This document shows positions 27,152-41,540 of a stretch of 64,000 nucleotides of DNA, piece by piece. The notes beneath the pieces are model-generated. The model searched no databases. It worked only from the letters and a program-made list of their open reading frames with translations, and was not told the origin of the DNA. The stretch comes from Mimachlamys varia (Eukaryota > Mollusca > Bivalvia > Pectinida > Pectinidae), in the NCBI GenBank assembly GCA_947623455.1, contig OX392540.1, positions 9,131,432 to 9,195,431 of the forward strand, given 5' to 3'. The first letter of the stretch is position 1; each line of letters begins with the position of its first letter. The position numbers and the translations under genes were made by a program.

Positions 27152-29357
27152 TAAGACTGGTGTATAATGGTAAATGGGGACTAAACAGACCATTTGCAGC
27201 CATGAGAAATGCAAGCACAAGTTATATAGGTCTTTTAATACTCTGAGATTGGTGTATAATGGTAAATGGGGATTAAACAGACCTTTTACAGCCATGAGAA
27301 ATGCAAGCACAAGTTATATGGGTCTTTTAATACTTTGAGACTGGTGTTTAATGGTAAATGGGGACTAAACAGAACTATCAAAGCCATGAGAAATGCAAGC
27401 ACAAGTTATATAGGTCTTTTAATACTCTTAGAATAATGTATAATGGTTAATGGGGAGTAAACAGACCTGTTACAGCCATGAGAAATGCAAGCACAAGTTA
27501 CATTGGTCTTTTAATACTCTGAGACTGGTGTATAGTGGTAAATGGGGACTAAACGGACCTTTTACAGCCATGAGAAATGCAAGCGAAAGTTATATGGGTC
27601 TTTTAATACTCTTAGAATGGTGTATAATTGTTAATGGGGAGTAAATAGACCTGTTACAGCCATGAGAAATGCAAGCACAAGTTACATTGGTCTTTTAATA
27701 CTCTGAGACTGGTGTATAGTGGTAAATGGGGACTAAACGGACCTTTTACAGCCATGAGAAATGCAAGCACAAGTTATATTGGAATTTTAATACTCTTAGA
27801 ATGGTGTATAATGGTTAATGGGGAGTAAACAGACCTGTTACAGCCATAAAAATGCAAGCACAAGTTATATGGGTCTTTTAATACTCTGAGACTGGTGTAT
27901 AGTGGTTAATGGGGATTAAACGGACATGTTACAGCCATGAGAAATGCAAGCACAAGTTATATGGGTCTTTTAATACTCTTAGAATGGTGTATAATTGTTA
28001 ATGGGGAGTAAATAGACATGTTAAAGCCATGAGAAATGCAAGCACCAGTTACATTGGTCTTTTAATACTCTTAGAATAATGTATAATGGTTAATGGGGAG
28101 TAAACAGACCTGTAACAGCCATGAGAAATGCAAGCACAAGTTATATGGGTCTTTTAATACTTTGAGACTGGTGTTTAATGGTAAATGGGGACTAAACAGA
28201 ACTATCAAAGCCATGAGAAATGCAAGCACAAGTTATATAGGTCTTTTAATACTCTTAGAATAATGTATAATGGTTAATGGGGAGTAAACAGACCTGTTAC
28301 AGCCATGAGAAATGCAAGCACAAGTTACATTGGTCTTTTAATACTCTGAGACTGGTGTATAGTGGTAAATGGGGACTAAACGGACCTTTTACAGCCATGA
28401 GAAATGCAAGCACAAGTTATATGGGTCTTTTAATACTCTTAGAATGGTGTATAATTGTTAATGGGGAGTAAATAGACCTGTTACAGCCATGAGAAATGCA
28501 AGCACCAGTTACATTGGTCTTTTAATACTCTGAGACTGGTGTATAGTGGTAAATGGGGACTAAACGGACCTTTTACAGCCATGAGAAATGCAAGCACAAG
28601 TTATATGGGTCTTTTAATACTCTGAGACTGGTGTATAATGGTAAATGGGGACTAAACAGACCTTTTGCAGCCATGAGAAATGCAAGCACAAGTTATATAG
28701 GTCTTTTAATACTCTGAGATTGGTGTATAATGGTAAATGGGGATTAAACAGACCTGTAACAGCCATGAGAAATGCAAGCACAAGTTATATGGGTCTTTTA
28801 ATACTCTGAGACTGGTGTTTAATGGTAAATGGGGACTAAACAGAACTATCAAAGCCATGAGAAATGCAAGCACAAGTTATATAGGTCTTTTAATACTCTT
28901 AGAATAATGTATAATGGTTAATGGGGAGTAAACAGACCTGTTACAGCCATGAGAAATGCAAGCACAAGTTACATTGGTCTTTTAATACTCTGAGACTGGT
29001 GTATAGTGGTAAATGGGGACTAAACGGACCTTTTACAGCCATGAGAAATGCAAGCACAAGTTATATGGGTCTTTTAATACTCTTAGAATGGTGTATAATT
29101 GTTAATGGGGAGTAAATAGACCTGTTACAGCCATGAGAAATGCAAGCACAAGGTACATTGGTCTTTTAATACTCTGAGACTGGTGTATAGTGGTAAATGG
29201 GGACTAAACGGACCTTTTACAGCCATGAGAAATGCAAGCACAAGTTATATTGGAATTTTAATACTCTTAGAATGGTGTATAATGGTTAATGGGGAGTAAA
29301 CAGACCTGTTACAGCCATAAAAATGCAAGCACAAGTTACATTGGTCTTTTAATACTC
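27152..29357. repeat. 2,206-bp higher-order block (24 units), copy 1
   Basis: Copy 1 carries private variants repeated exactly 2,206 bp to the right: 'gaccatt' at 27188 maps to 29394, and 'aagcgaaagt' at 27581 maps to 29787. 'aggtacattgg' at 29151 maps to 31357. The exact boundary is uncertain by a few tens of bases because neighbouring units are alike. Confidence 0.82.
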
Positions 29358-31563
29358 TAAGACTGGTGTATAATGGTAAATGGGGACTAAACAGACCATT
29401 TGCAGCCATGAGAAATGCAAGCACAAGTTATATAGGTCTTTTAATACTCTGAGATTGGTGTATAATGGTAAATGGGGATTAAACAGACCTTTTACAGCCA
29501 TGAGAAATGCAAGCACAAGTTATATGGGTCTTTTAATACTTTGAGACTGGTGTTTAATGGTAAATGGGGACTAAACAGAACTATCAAAGCCATGAGAAAT
29601 GCAAGCACAAGTTATATAGGTCTTTTAATACTCTTAGAATAATGTATAATGGTTAATGGGGAGTAAACAGACCTGTTACAGCCATGAGAAATGCAAGCAC
29701 AAGTTACATTGGTCTTTTAATACTCTGAGACTGGTGTATAGTGGTAAATGGGGACTAAACGGACCTTTTACAGCCATGAGAAATGCAAGCGAAAGTTATA
29801 TGGGTCTTTTAATACTCTTAGAATGGTGTATAATTGTTAATGGGGAGTAAATAGACCTGTTACAGCCATGAGAAATGCAAGCACAAGTTACATTGGTCTT
29901 TTAATACTCTGAGACTGGTGTATAGTGGTAAATGGGGACTAAACGGACCTTTTACAGCCATGAGAAATGCAAGCACAAGTTATATTGGAATTTTAATACT
30001 CTTAGAATGGTGTATAATGGTTAATGGGGAGTAAACAGACCTGTTACAGCCATAAAAATGCAAGCACAAGTTATATGGGTCTTTTAATACTCTGAGACTG
30101 GTGTATAGTGGTTAATGGGGATTAAACGGACATGTTACAGCCATGAGAAATGCAAGCACAAGTTATATGGGTCTTTTAATACTCTTAGAATGGTGTATAA
30201 TTGTTAATGGGGAGTAAATAGACATGTTAAAGCCATGAGAAATGCAAGCACCAGTTACATTGGTCTTTTAATACTCTTAGAATAATGTATAATGGTTAAT
30301 GGGGAGTAAACAGACCTGTAACAGCCATGAGAAATGCAAGCACAAGTTATATGGGTCTTTTAATACTTTGAGACTGGTGTTTAATGGTAAATGGGGACTA
30401 AACAGAACTATCAAAGCCATGAGAAATGCAAGCACAAGTTATATAGGTCTTTTAATACTCTTAGAATAATGTATAATGGTTAATGGGGAGTAAACAGACC
30501 TGTTACAGCCATGAGAAATGCAAGCACAAGTTACATTGGTCTTTTAATACTCTGAGACTGGTGTATAGTGGTAAATGGGGACTAAACGGACCTTTTACAG
30601 CCATGAGAAATGCAAGCACAAGTTATATGGGTCTTTTAATACTCTTAGAATGGTGTATAATTGTTAATGGGGAGTAAATAGACCTGTTACAGCCATGAGA
30701 AATGCAAGCACCAGTTACATTGGTCTTTTAATACTCTGAGACTGGTGTATAGTGGTAAATGGGGACTAAACGGACCTTTTACAGCCATGAGAAATGCAAG
30801 CACAAGTTATATGGGTCTTTTAATACTCTGAGACTGGTGTATAATGGTAAATGGGGACTAAACAGACCTTTTGCAGCCATGAGAAATGCAAGCACAAGTT
30901 ATATAGGTCTTTTAATACTCTGAGATTGGTGTATAATGGTAAATGGGGATTAAACAGACCTGTAACAGCCATGAGAAATGCAAGCACAAGTTATATGGGT
31001 CTTTTAATACTCTGAGACTGGTGTTTAATGGTAAATGGGGACTAAACAGAACTATCAAAGCCATGAGAAATGCAAGCACAAGTTATATAGGTCTTTTAAT
31101 ACTCTTAGAATAATGTATAATGGTTAATGGGGAGTAAACAGACCTGTTACAGCCATGAGAAATGCAAGCACAAGTTACATTGGTCTTTTAATACTCTGAG
31201 ACTGGTGTATAGTGGTAAATGGGGACTAAACGGACCTTTTACAGCCATGAGAAATGCAAGCACAAGTTATATGGGTCTTTTAATACTCTTAGAATGGTGT
31301 ATAATTGTTAATGGGGAGTAAATAGACCTGTTACAGCCATGAGAAATGCAAGCACAAGGTACATTGGTCTTTTAATACTCTGAGACTGGTGTATAGTGGT
31401 AAATGGGGACTAAACGGACCTTTTACAGCCATGAGAAATGCAAGCACAAGTTATATTGGAATTTTAATACTCTTAGAATGGTGTATAATGGTTAATGGGG
31501 AGTAAACAGACCTGTTACAGCCATAAAAATGCAAGCACAAGTTACATTGGTCTTTTAATACTC
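29358..31563. repeat. 2,206-bp higher-order block (24 units), copy 2
   Basis: This is the tandem copy of 27152-29357, sharing all three private markers in the same order and spacing. After about 31563 the sequence switches to the series containing 'ctgtgacagggg'. Confidence 0.82.
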
Positions 31564-33867
31564 TGAGACTGGTGTATAGTGGTTAATGGGGATTAAACGG
31601 ACATGTTACAGCCATGAGAAATGCAAGCACAAGTTATATGGGTCTTTTAATACTCTGTGACAGGGGTATAATGGTAAATGGGGACTAAACGGACCTGTTA
31701 CAGCCATGAGAAATGCAAGCACAAGTTATATGGGTCTTTTAATACTCTGAGACTGGTGTATAGTGGTTAATGGGGATTAAACGGACATGTTACAGCCATG
31801 AGAAATGCAAGCACAAGTTATATGGGTCTTTTAATACTCTTAGAATGGTGTATAATTGTTAATGGGGAGTAAATAGACCTGTTAAAGCCATGAGAAATGC
31901 AAGCACCAGTTACATTGGTCTTTTAATACTCTTAGAATAATGTATAATGGTTAATGGGGAGTAAACAGACCTGTTACAGCCATCAGAAATGCAAGCACAA
32001 GTAACATTGGTCTTTTAATACTCTGAGACTGGTGTATAATGGTAAATGAGGACTAAACGGACCTTTTACATCCATGAGAAATGCAAGCAGAAGTTATATT
32101 GGAAATTTAATACTCTTAGAATGGTGTATAATGGTTAATGGGGAGTAAACAGACCTGTTACAGCCATAAAAATGCAAGCACAAGTTATATGGGTCTTTTA
32201 ATACTCTGAGACTGGTGTATAATGGTAAATGAGGACCAAACGGACCTGTTAAAGCCATGAGAAATGCAAGCACAAGTTATATGGGTCTTTTAATACTCTG
32301 AGACTGGTGTATAGTGGTTAATGGGGATTAAACGGACATGTTACAGCCTTGAGAAATGCAAGCACAAGTTATATGGGTCTTTTAATACTCTTAGAATGGT
32401 GTATAATTGTTAATGGGGAGTAAATAGACATGTTACAGCCATGAGAAATGCAAGCACAAGTTATATGGGTCTTTTAATACTCTGAGACTGGTGTATAGTG
32501 GTTAATGGGGATTAAACAGACCTGTAACAGCCATGAGAAATGCAAGCACAAGTTATTTTGGTTTTTAAATACTCCTAGACTGGTTTATAATGGATACTTG
32601 AGACAAAACAGAACTATCAAAGCCATGAGAAATGCAGGTACAACTTATATTGGTCTTTTAATACTCTGAGACTGGTGTATAATGGTAAATGGGGACTAAA
32701 CAGAACTATCAAAGCCATGAGAAATGCAAGCACAAGTTATATGGGTCTTTTAATACTCTGCGACTGGTGTCTAATGGTAAATGGGGACTAAACAGAACTA
32801 TCAAAGCCATGAGAAATGCAAGCACAAGTTATATGGGTCTTTTAATACTCTGAGACTGGTGTATAATGGTAAATGGGGACTAAACAGACCTTTTACAGCC
32901 ATGAGAAATGCAAGCACAAGTTATATAGGTCTTTTAATACTCTGAGATTGGTGTATAATGGTAAATGGGGATTAAACAGACCTGTAACAGCCATGAGAAA
33001 TGCAAGCACAAGTTATATGGGTCTTTTAATACTCTAAGACTGGTGTATAATGGTAAATGGGGACTAAACAGACCTTTTGCAGCCATGAGAAATGCAAGCA
33101 CAAGTTATATAGGTCTTTTAATACTCTGAGATTGGTGTATAATGGTAAATGGGGATTAAACAGACCTTTTACAGCCATGAGAAATGCAAGCACAAGTTAT
33201 ATGGGTCTTTTAATACTTTGAGACTGGTGTTTAATGGTAAATGGGGACTAAACAGAACTATCAAAGCCATGAGAAATGCAAGCACAAGTTATATAGGTCT
33301 TTTAATACTCTTAGAATAATGTATAATGGTTAATGGGGAGTAAACAGACCTGTTACAGCCATGAGAAATGCAAGCACAAGTTACATTGGTCTTTTAATAC
33401 TCTGAGACTGGTGTATAGTGGTAAATGGGGACTAAACGGACCTTTTACAGCCATGAGAAATGCAAGCACAAGTTATATTGGAATTTTAATACTCTTAGAA
33501 TGGTGTATAATGGTTAATGGGGAGTAAACAGACCTGTTACAGCCATAAAAATGCAAGCACAAGTTATATGGGTCTTTTAATACTCTGAGACTGGTGTATA
33601 GTGGTAAATGGGGACTAAACAGAACTATCAAAGCCATGAGAAATGCAAGCACAAGTTATATGGGTCTTTTAATACTCTGAGACTGGTGTATAATGGTAAA
33701 TGGGGACTAAACAGACCTTTTACAGCCATGAGAAATGCAAGCACAAGTTATATAGGTCTTTTAATACTCTGAGATTGGTGTATAATGGTAAATGGGGATT
33801 AAACAGACCTGTAACAGCCATGAGAAATGCAAGCACAAGTTATATGGGTCTTTTAATACTCTAAGAC
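31564..33867. repeat. Satellite zone with a relative at 37.3-39.8 kb
   Basis: Units here show a 'ccatcagaaatgc' variant at 31980, a 'cagccttgag' variant near 32345, the landmark monomer at 32552 and a 'ctgcgactgg' variant near 32757. The same variants recur in order in the 37.3-39.8 kb zone, but with extra units between the first two. That zone is therefore a diverged copy altered by insertion or deletion of whole units. Confidence 0.7.
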
Positions 33868-35246
33868 TGGTGTATAATGGTAAATGGGGACTAAACAGAC
33901 CTTTTGCAGCCATGAGAAATGCAAGCACAAGTTATATAGGTCTTTTAATACTCTGAGATTGGTGTATAATGGTAAATGGGGATTAAACAGACCTTTTACA
34001 GCCATGAGAAATGCAAGCACAAGTTATATGGGTCTTTTAATACTTTGAGACTGGTGTTTAATGGTAAATGGGGACTAAACAGAACTATCAAAGCCATGAG
34101 AAATGCAAGCACAAGTTATATAGGTCTTTTAATACTCTTAGAATAATGTATAATGGTTAATGGGGAGTAAACAGACCTGTTACAGCCATGAGAAATGCAA
34201 GCACAAGTTACATTGGTCTTTTAATACTCTGAGACTGGTGTATAGTGGTAAATGGGGACTAAACGGACCTTTTACAGCCATGAGAAATGCAAGCACAAGT
34301 TATATTGGAATTTTAATACTCTTAGAATGGTGTATAATGGTTAATGGGGAGTAAACAGACCTGTTACAGCCATAAAAATGCAAGCACAAGTTATATGGGT
34401 CTTTTAATACTCTGAGACTGGTGTATAGTGGTTAATGGGGATTAAACGGACATGTTACAGCCATGAGAAATGCAAGCACAAGTTATATGGGTCTTTTAAT
34501 ACTCTTAGAATGGTGTATAATTGTTAATGGGGAGTAAATAGACATGTTAAAGCCATGAGAAATGCAAGCACCAGTTACATTGGTCTTTTAATACTCTTAG
34601 AATAATGTATAATGGTTAATGGGGAGTAAACAGACCTGTTACAGCCATGAGAAATGCAAGCACAAGTAACATTGGTCTTTTAATACTCTGAGACTGGTGT
34701 ATAATGGTAAATGAGGACCAAACGGACCTGTTAAAGCCATGAGAAATGCAAGCACAAGTTATATGGGTCTTTTAATACTCTGAGACTGGTGTATAGTGGT
34801 TAATGGGGATTAAACGGACATGTTACAGCGATGAGAAATGCAAGCACAAGTTATATGGGTCTTTTAATACTCTTAGAATGGTGTATAATTGTTAATGGGG
34901 AGTAAATAGACCTGTTAAAGCCATGAGAAATGCAAGCACAAGTTATATGGGTCTTTTAATACTCTGAGACTGGTGTATAGTGGTAAATGGGGACTAAACG
35001 GACCTTTTACAGCCATGAGAAATGCAAGCACAAGTTATATGGGTCTTTTAATACTCTTAGAATGGTGTATAATTGTTAATGGGGAGTAAATAGACCTGTT
35101 ACAGCCATGAGAAATGCAAGCACCAGTTACATTGGTCTTTTAATACTCTGAGACTGGTGTATAGTGGTAAATGGGGACTAAACGGACCTTTTACAGCCAT
35201 GAGAAATGCAAGCACAAGTTATATGGGTCTTTTAATACTCTGAGAC
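33868..35246. repeat. 1,379-bp higher-order block (15 units), copy 1
   Basis: Positions from about 33868 match those 1,379 bp to the right until about 35369/36748. One visible mismatch is 'cagcgatgag' near 34827 against 'cagccatgag' near 36206. The block includes the three-unit series at 34160, repeated at 35539. Confidence 0.8.
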
Positions 35247-36625
35247 TGGTGTATAATGGTAAATGGGGACTAAACAGACCTTTTGCAGCCATGAGAAATG
35301 CAAGCACAAGTTATATAGGTCTTTTAATACTCTGAGATTGGTGTATAATGGTAAATGGGGATTAAACAGACCTTTTACAGCCATGAGAAATGCAAGCACA
35401 AGTTATATGGGTCTTTTAATACTTTGAGACTGGTGTTTAATGGTAAATGGGGACTAAACAGAACTATCAAAGCCATGAGAAATGCAAGCACAAGTTATAT
35501 AGGTCTTTTAATACTCTTAGAATAATGTATAATGGTTAATGGGGAGTAAACAGACCTGTTACAGCCATGAGAAATGCAAGCACAAGTTACATTGGTCTTT
35601 TAATACTCTGAGACTGGTGTATAGTGGTAAATGGGGACTAAACGGACCTTTTACAGCCATGAGAAATGCAAGCACAAGTTATATTGGAATTTTAATACTC
35701 TTAGAATGGTGTATAATGGTTAATGGGGAGTAAACAGACCTGTTACAGCCATAAAAATGCAAGCACAAGTTATATGGGTCTTTTAATACTCTGAGACTGG
35801 TGTATAGTGGTTAATGGGGATTAAACGGACATGTTACAGCCATGAGAAATGCAAGCACAAGTTATATGGGTCTTTTAATACTCTTAGAATGGTGTATAAT
35901 TGTTAATGGGGAGTAAATAGACATGTTAAAGCCATGAGAAATGCAAGCACCAGTTACATTGGTCTTTTAATACTCTTAGAATAATGTATAATGGTTAATG
36001 GGGAGTAAACAGACCTGTTACAGCCATGAGAAATGCAAGCACAAGTAACATTGGTCTTTTAATACTCTGAGACTGGTGTATAATGGTAAATGAGGACCAA
36101 ACGGACCTGTTAAAGCCATGAGAAATGCAAGCACAAGTTATATGGGTCTTTTAATACTCTGAGACTGGTGTATAGTGGTTAATGGGGATTAAACGGACAT
36201 GTTACAGCCATGAGAAATGCAAGCACAAGTTATATGGGTCTTTTAATACTCTTAGAATGGTGTATAATTGTTAATGGGGAGTAAATAGACCTGTTAAAGC
36301 CATGAGAAATGCAAGCACAAGTTATATGGGTCTTTTAATACTCTGAGACTGGTGTATAGTGGTAAATGGGGACTAAACGGACCTTTTACAGCCATGAGAA
36401 ATGCAAGCACAAGTTATATGGGTCTTTTAATACTCTTAGAATGGTGTATAATTGTTAATGGGGAGTAAATAGACCTGTTACAGCCATGAGAAATGCAAGC
36501 ACCAGTTACATTGGTCTTTTAATACTCTGAGACTGGTGTATAGTGGTAAATGGGGACTAAACGGACCTTTTACAGCCATGAGAAATGCAAGCACAAGTTA
36601 TATGGGTCTTTTAATACTCTGAGAC
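35247..36625. repeat. 1,379-bp higher-order block (15 units), copy 2
   Basis: This is the tandem copy of 33868-35246. Identity continues about 120 bp beyond 36625 before 'gacctgtaacag' replaces 'gaccttttacag'. Confidence 0.8.
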
Positions 36626-39600
36626 TGGTGTATAATGGTAAATGGGGACTAAACAGACCTTTTGCAGCCATGAGAAATGCAAGCACAAGTTATATAGGTC
36701 TTTTAATACTCTGAGATTGGTGTATAATGGTAAATGGGGATTAAACAGACCTGTAACAGCCATGAGAAATGCAAGCACAAGTTATATGGGTCTTTTAATA
36801 CTCTGAGACTGGTGTTTAATGGTAAATGGGGACTAAACAGAACTATCAAAGCCATGAGAAATGCAAGCACAAGTTATATAGGTCTTTTAATACTCTTAGA
36901 ATAATGTATAATGGTTAATGGGGAGTAAACAGACCTGTTACAGCCATGAGAAATGCAAGCACAAGTTACATTGGTCTTTTAATACTCTGAGACTGGTGTA
37001 TAGTGGTAAATGGGGACTAAACGGACCTTTTACAGCCATGAGAAATGCAAGCACAAGTTATATGGGTCTTTTAATACTCTTAGAATGGTGTATAATTGTT
37101 AATGGGGAGTAAATAGACCTGTTACAGCCATGAGAAATGCAAGCACAAGTTACATTGGTCTTTTAATACTCTGAGACTGGTGTATAGTGGTAAATGGGGA
37201 CTAAACGGACCTTTTACAGCCATGAGAAATGCAAGCACAAGTTATATTGGAATTTTAATACTCTTAGAATGGTGTATAATGGTTAATGGGGAGTAAACAG
37301 ACCTGTTACAGCCATAAAAATGCAAGCACAAGTTACATTGGTCTTTTAATACTCTGAGACTGGTGTATAGTGGTTAATGGGGATTAAACGGACATGTTAC
37401 AGCCATGAGAAATGCAAGCACAAGTTATATGGGTCTTTTAATACTCTGTGACAGGGGTATAATGGTAAATGGGGACTAAACGGACCTGTTACAGCCATGA
37501 GAAATGCAAGCACAAGTTATATGGGTCTTTTAATACTCTGAGACTGGTGTATAGTGGTTAATGGGGATTAAACGGACATGTTACAGCCATGAGAAATGCA
37601 AGCACAAGTTATATGGGTCTTTTAATACTCTTAGAATGGTGTATAATTGTTAATGGGGAGTAAATAGACCTGTTAAAGCCATGAGAAATGCAAGCACCAG
37701 TTACATTGGTCTTTTAATACTCTTAGAATAATGTATAATGGTTAATGGGGAGTAAACAGACCTGTTACAGCCATCAGAAATGCAAGCACAAGTAACATTG
37801 GTCTTTTAATACTCTGAGACTGGTGTATAATGGTAAATGAGGACTAAACGGACCTTTTACAGCCATGAGAAATGCAAGCACAAGTTATATTGGAAATTTA
37901 ATACTCTTAGAATGGTGTATAATGGTTAATGGGGAGTAAACAGACCTGTTACAGCCATAAAAATGCAAGCACAAGTTATATGGGTCTTTTAATACTCTGA
38001 GACTGGTGTATAGTGGTTAATGGGGATTAAACGGACATGTTACAGCCATGAGAAATGCAAGCACAAGTTATATGGGTCTTTTAATACTCTTAGAATGGTG
38101 TATAATTGTTAATGGGGAGTAAATAGACCTGTTAAAGCCATGAGAAATGCAAGCACCAGTTACATTGGTCTTTTAATACTCTTAGAATAATGTATAATGG
38201 TTAATGGGGAGTAAACAGACCTGTTACAGCCATCAGAAATGCAAGCACAAGTAACATTGGTCTTTTAATACTCTGAGACTGGTGTATAATGGTAAATGAG
38301 GACCAAACGGACCTGTTAAAGCCATGAGAAATGCAAGCACAAGTTATATGGGTCTTTTAATACTCTGAGACTGGTGTATAGTGGTTAATGGGGATTAAAC
38401 GGACATGTTACAGCCTTGAGAAATGCAAGCACAAGTTATATGGGTCTTTTAATACTCTTAGAATGGTGTATAATTGTTAATGGGGAGTAAATAGACATGT
38501 TACAGCCATGAGAAATGCAAGCACAAGTTATATGGGTCTTTTAATACTCTGAGACTGGTGTATAGTGGTTAATGGGGATTAAACAGACCTGTAACAGCCA
38601 TGAGAAATGCAAGCACAAGTTATTTTGGTTTTTAAATACTCCTAGACTGGTTTATAATGGATACTTGAGACAAAACAGAACTATCAAAGCCATGAGAAAT
38701 GCAGGCACAACTTATATTGGTCTTTTAATACTCTGAGACTGGTGTATAATGGTAAATGGGGACTAAACAGAACTATCAAAGCCATGAGAAATGCAAGCAC
38801 AAGTTATATGGGTCTTTTAATACTCTGCGACTGGTGTCTAATGGTAAATGGGGACTAAACAGAACTATCAAAGCCATGAGAAATGCAAGCACAAGTTATA
38901 TGGGTCTTTTAATACTCTGAGACTGGTGTATAATGGTAAATGGGGACTAAACAGACCTTTTACAGCCATGAGAAATGCAAGCACAAGTTATATAGGTCTT
39001 TTAATACTCTGAGATTGGTGTATAATGGTAAATGGGGATTAAACAGACCTGTAACAGCCATGAGAAATGCAAGCACAAGTTATATGGGTCTTTTAATACT
39101 CTAAGACTGGTGTATAATGGTAAATGGGGACTAAACAGACCTTTTGCAGCCATGAGAAATGCAAGCACAAGTTATATAGGTCTTTTAATACTCTGAGATT
39201 GGTGTATAATGGTAAATGGGGATTAAACAGACCTTTTACAGCCATGAGAAATGCAAGCACAAGTTATATGGGTCTTTTAATACTTTGAGACTGGTGTTTA
39301 ATGGTAAATGGGGACTAAACAGAACTATCAAAGCCATGAGAAATGCAAGCACAAGTTATATAGGTCTTTTAATACTCTTAGAATAATGTATAATGGTTAA
39401 TGGGGAGTAAACAGACCTGTTACAGCCATGAGAAATGCAAGCACAAGTTACATTGGTCTTTTAATACTCTGAGACTGGTGTATAGTGGTAAATGGGGACT
39501 AAACGGACCTTTTACAGCCATGAGAAATGCAAGCACAAGTTATATGGGTCTTTTAATACTCTTAGAATGGTGTATAATTGTTAATGGGGAGTAAATAGAC

Positions 39601-41540
39601 CTGTTACAGCCATGAGAAATGCAAGCACAAGTTACATTGGTCTTTTAATACTCTGAGACTGGTGTATAGTGGTAAATGGGGACTAAACGGACCTTTTACA
39701 GCCATGAGAAATGCAAGCACAAGTTATATTGGAATTTTAATACTCTTAGAATGGTGTATAATGGTTAATGGGGAGTAAACAGACCTGTTACAGCCATAAA
39801 AATGCAAGCACAAGTTATATGGGTCTTTTAATACTCTGAGACTGGTGTATAGTGGTTAATGGGGATTAAACGGACATGTTACAGCCATGAGAAATGCAAG
39901 CACAAGTTATATGGGTCTTTTAATACTCTTAGAATGGTGTATAATTGTTAATGGGGAGTAAATAGACATGTTAAAGCCATGAGAAATGCAAGCACCAGTT
40001 ACATTGGTCTTTTAATACTCTTAGAATAATGTATAATGGTTAATGGGGAGTAAACAGACCTGTTACAGCCATCAGAAATGCAAGCACAAGTAACATTGGT
40101 CTTTTAATACTCTGAGACTGGTGTATAGTGGTAAATGAGGACTAAACGGACCTGTTACAGCCATGAAAAATGCAAGCACAAGTAACATTGGTCTTTTAAT
40201 ACTCTGAGACTGGTGTATAATGGTAAATGAGGACCAAACGGACCTGTTAAAGCCATGAGAAATGCAAGCACAAGTAACATTGGTCTTTTAATACTCTGAG
40301 ACTGGTGTATAATGGTAAATGAGGACCAAACGGACCTGTTAAAGCCATGAGAAATGCAAGCACAAGTTATATGGGTCTTTTAATACTCTGAGACTGGTGT
40401 ATAGTGGTTAATGGGGATTAAACGGACATGTTACAGCGATGAGAAATGCAAGCACAAGTTATATGGGTCTTTTAATACTCTTAGAATGGTGTATAATTGT
40501 TAATGGGGAGTAAATAGACCTGTTAAAGCCATGAGAAATGCAAGCACAAGTTATATGGGTCTTTTAATACTCTGAGACTGGTGTATAGTGGTAAATGGGG
40601 ACTAAACGGACCTTTTACAGCCATGAGAAATGCAAGCACAAGTTATATGGGTCTTTTAATACTCTTAGAATGGTGTATAATTGTTAATGGGGAGTAAATA
40701 GACCTGTTACAGCCATGAGAAATGCAAGCACCAGTTACATTGGTCTTTTAATACTCTGAGACTGGTGTATAGTGGTAAATGGGGACTAAACGGACCTTTT
40801 ACAGCCATGAGAAATGCAAGCACAAGTTATATGGGTCTTTTAATACTCTGAGACTGGTGTATAATGGTAAATGGGGACTAAACAGACCTTTTGCAGCCAT
40901 GAGAAATGCAAGCACAAGTTATATAGGTCTTTTAATACTCTGAGATTGGTGTATAATGGTAAATGGGGATTAAACAGACCTGTAACAGCCATGAGAAATG
41001 CAAGCACAAGTTATATGGGTCTTTTAATACTCTGAGACTGGTGTTTAATGGTAAATGGGGACTAAACAGAACTATCAAAGCCATGAGAAATGCAAGCACA
41101 AGTTATATAGGTCTTTTAATACTCTTAGAATAATGTATAATGGTTAATGGGGAGTAAACAGACCTGTTACAGCCATGAGAAATGCAAGCACAAGTTACAT
41201 TGGTCTTTTAATACTCTGAGACTGGTGTATAGTGGTAAATGGGGACTAAACGGACCTTTTACAGCCATGAGAAATGCAAGCACAAGTTATATGGGTCTTT
41301 TAATACTCTTAGAATGGTGTATAATTGTTAATGGGGAGTAAATAGACCTGTTACAGCCATGAGAAATGCAAGCACAAGTTACATTGGTCTTTTAATACTC
41401 TGAGACTGGTGTATAGTGGTAAATGGGGACTAAACGGACCTTTTACAGCCATGAGAAATGCAAGCACAAGTTATATTGGAATTTTAATACTCTTAGAATG
41501 GTGTATAATGGTTAATGGGGAGTAAACAGACCTGTTACAG
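36626..41540. repeat. Satellite zone of mixed higher-order fragments
   Basis: This zone holds a diverged copy of the 31.6-33.9 kb series (landmark monomer at 38620, 'cagccttgag' near 38413). The 'ccatcag' variant appears twice, at 37771 and 38230, five units apart. Between about 40100 and 40330, adjacent units with 'gaggaccaaacgg' are doubled. The mixture suggests successive overlapping exchanges. Confidence 0.7.
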
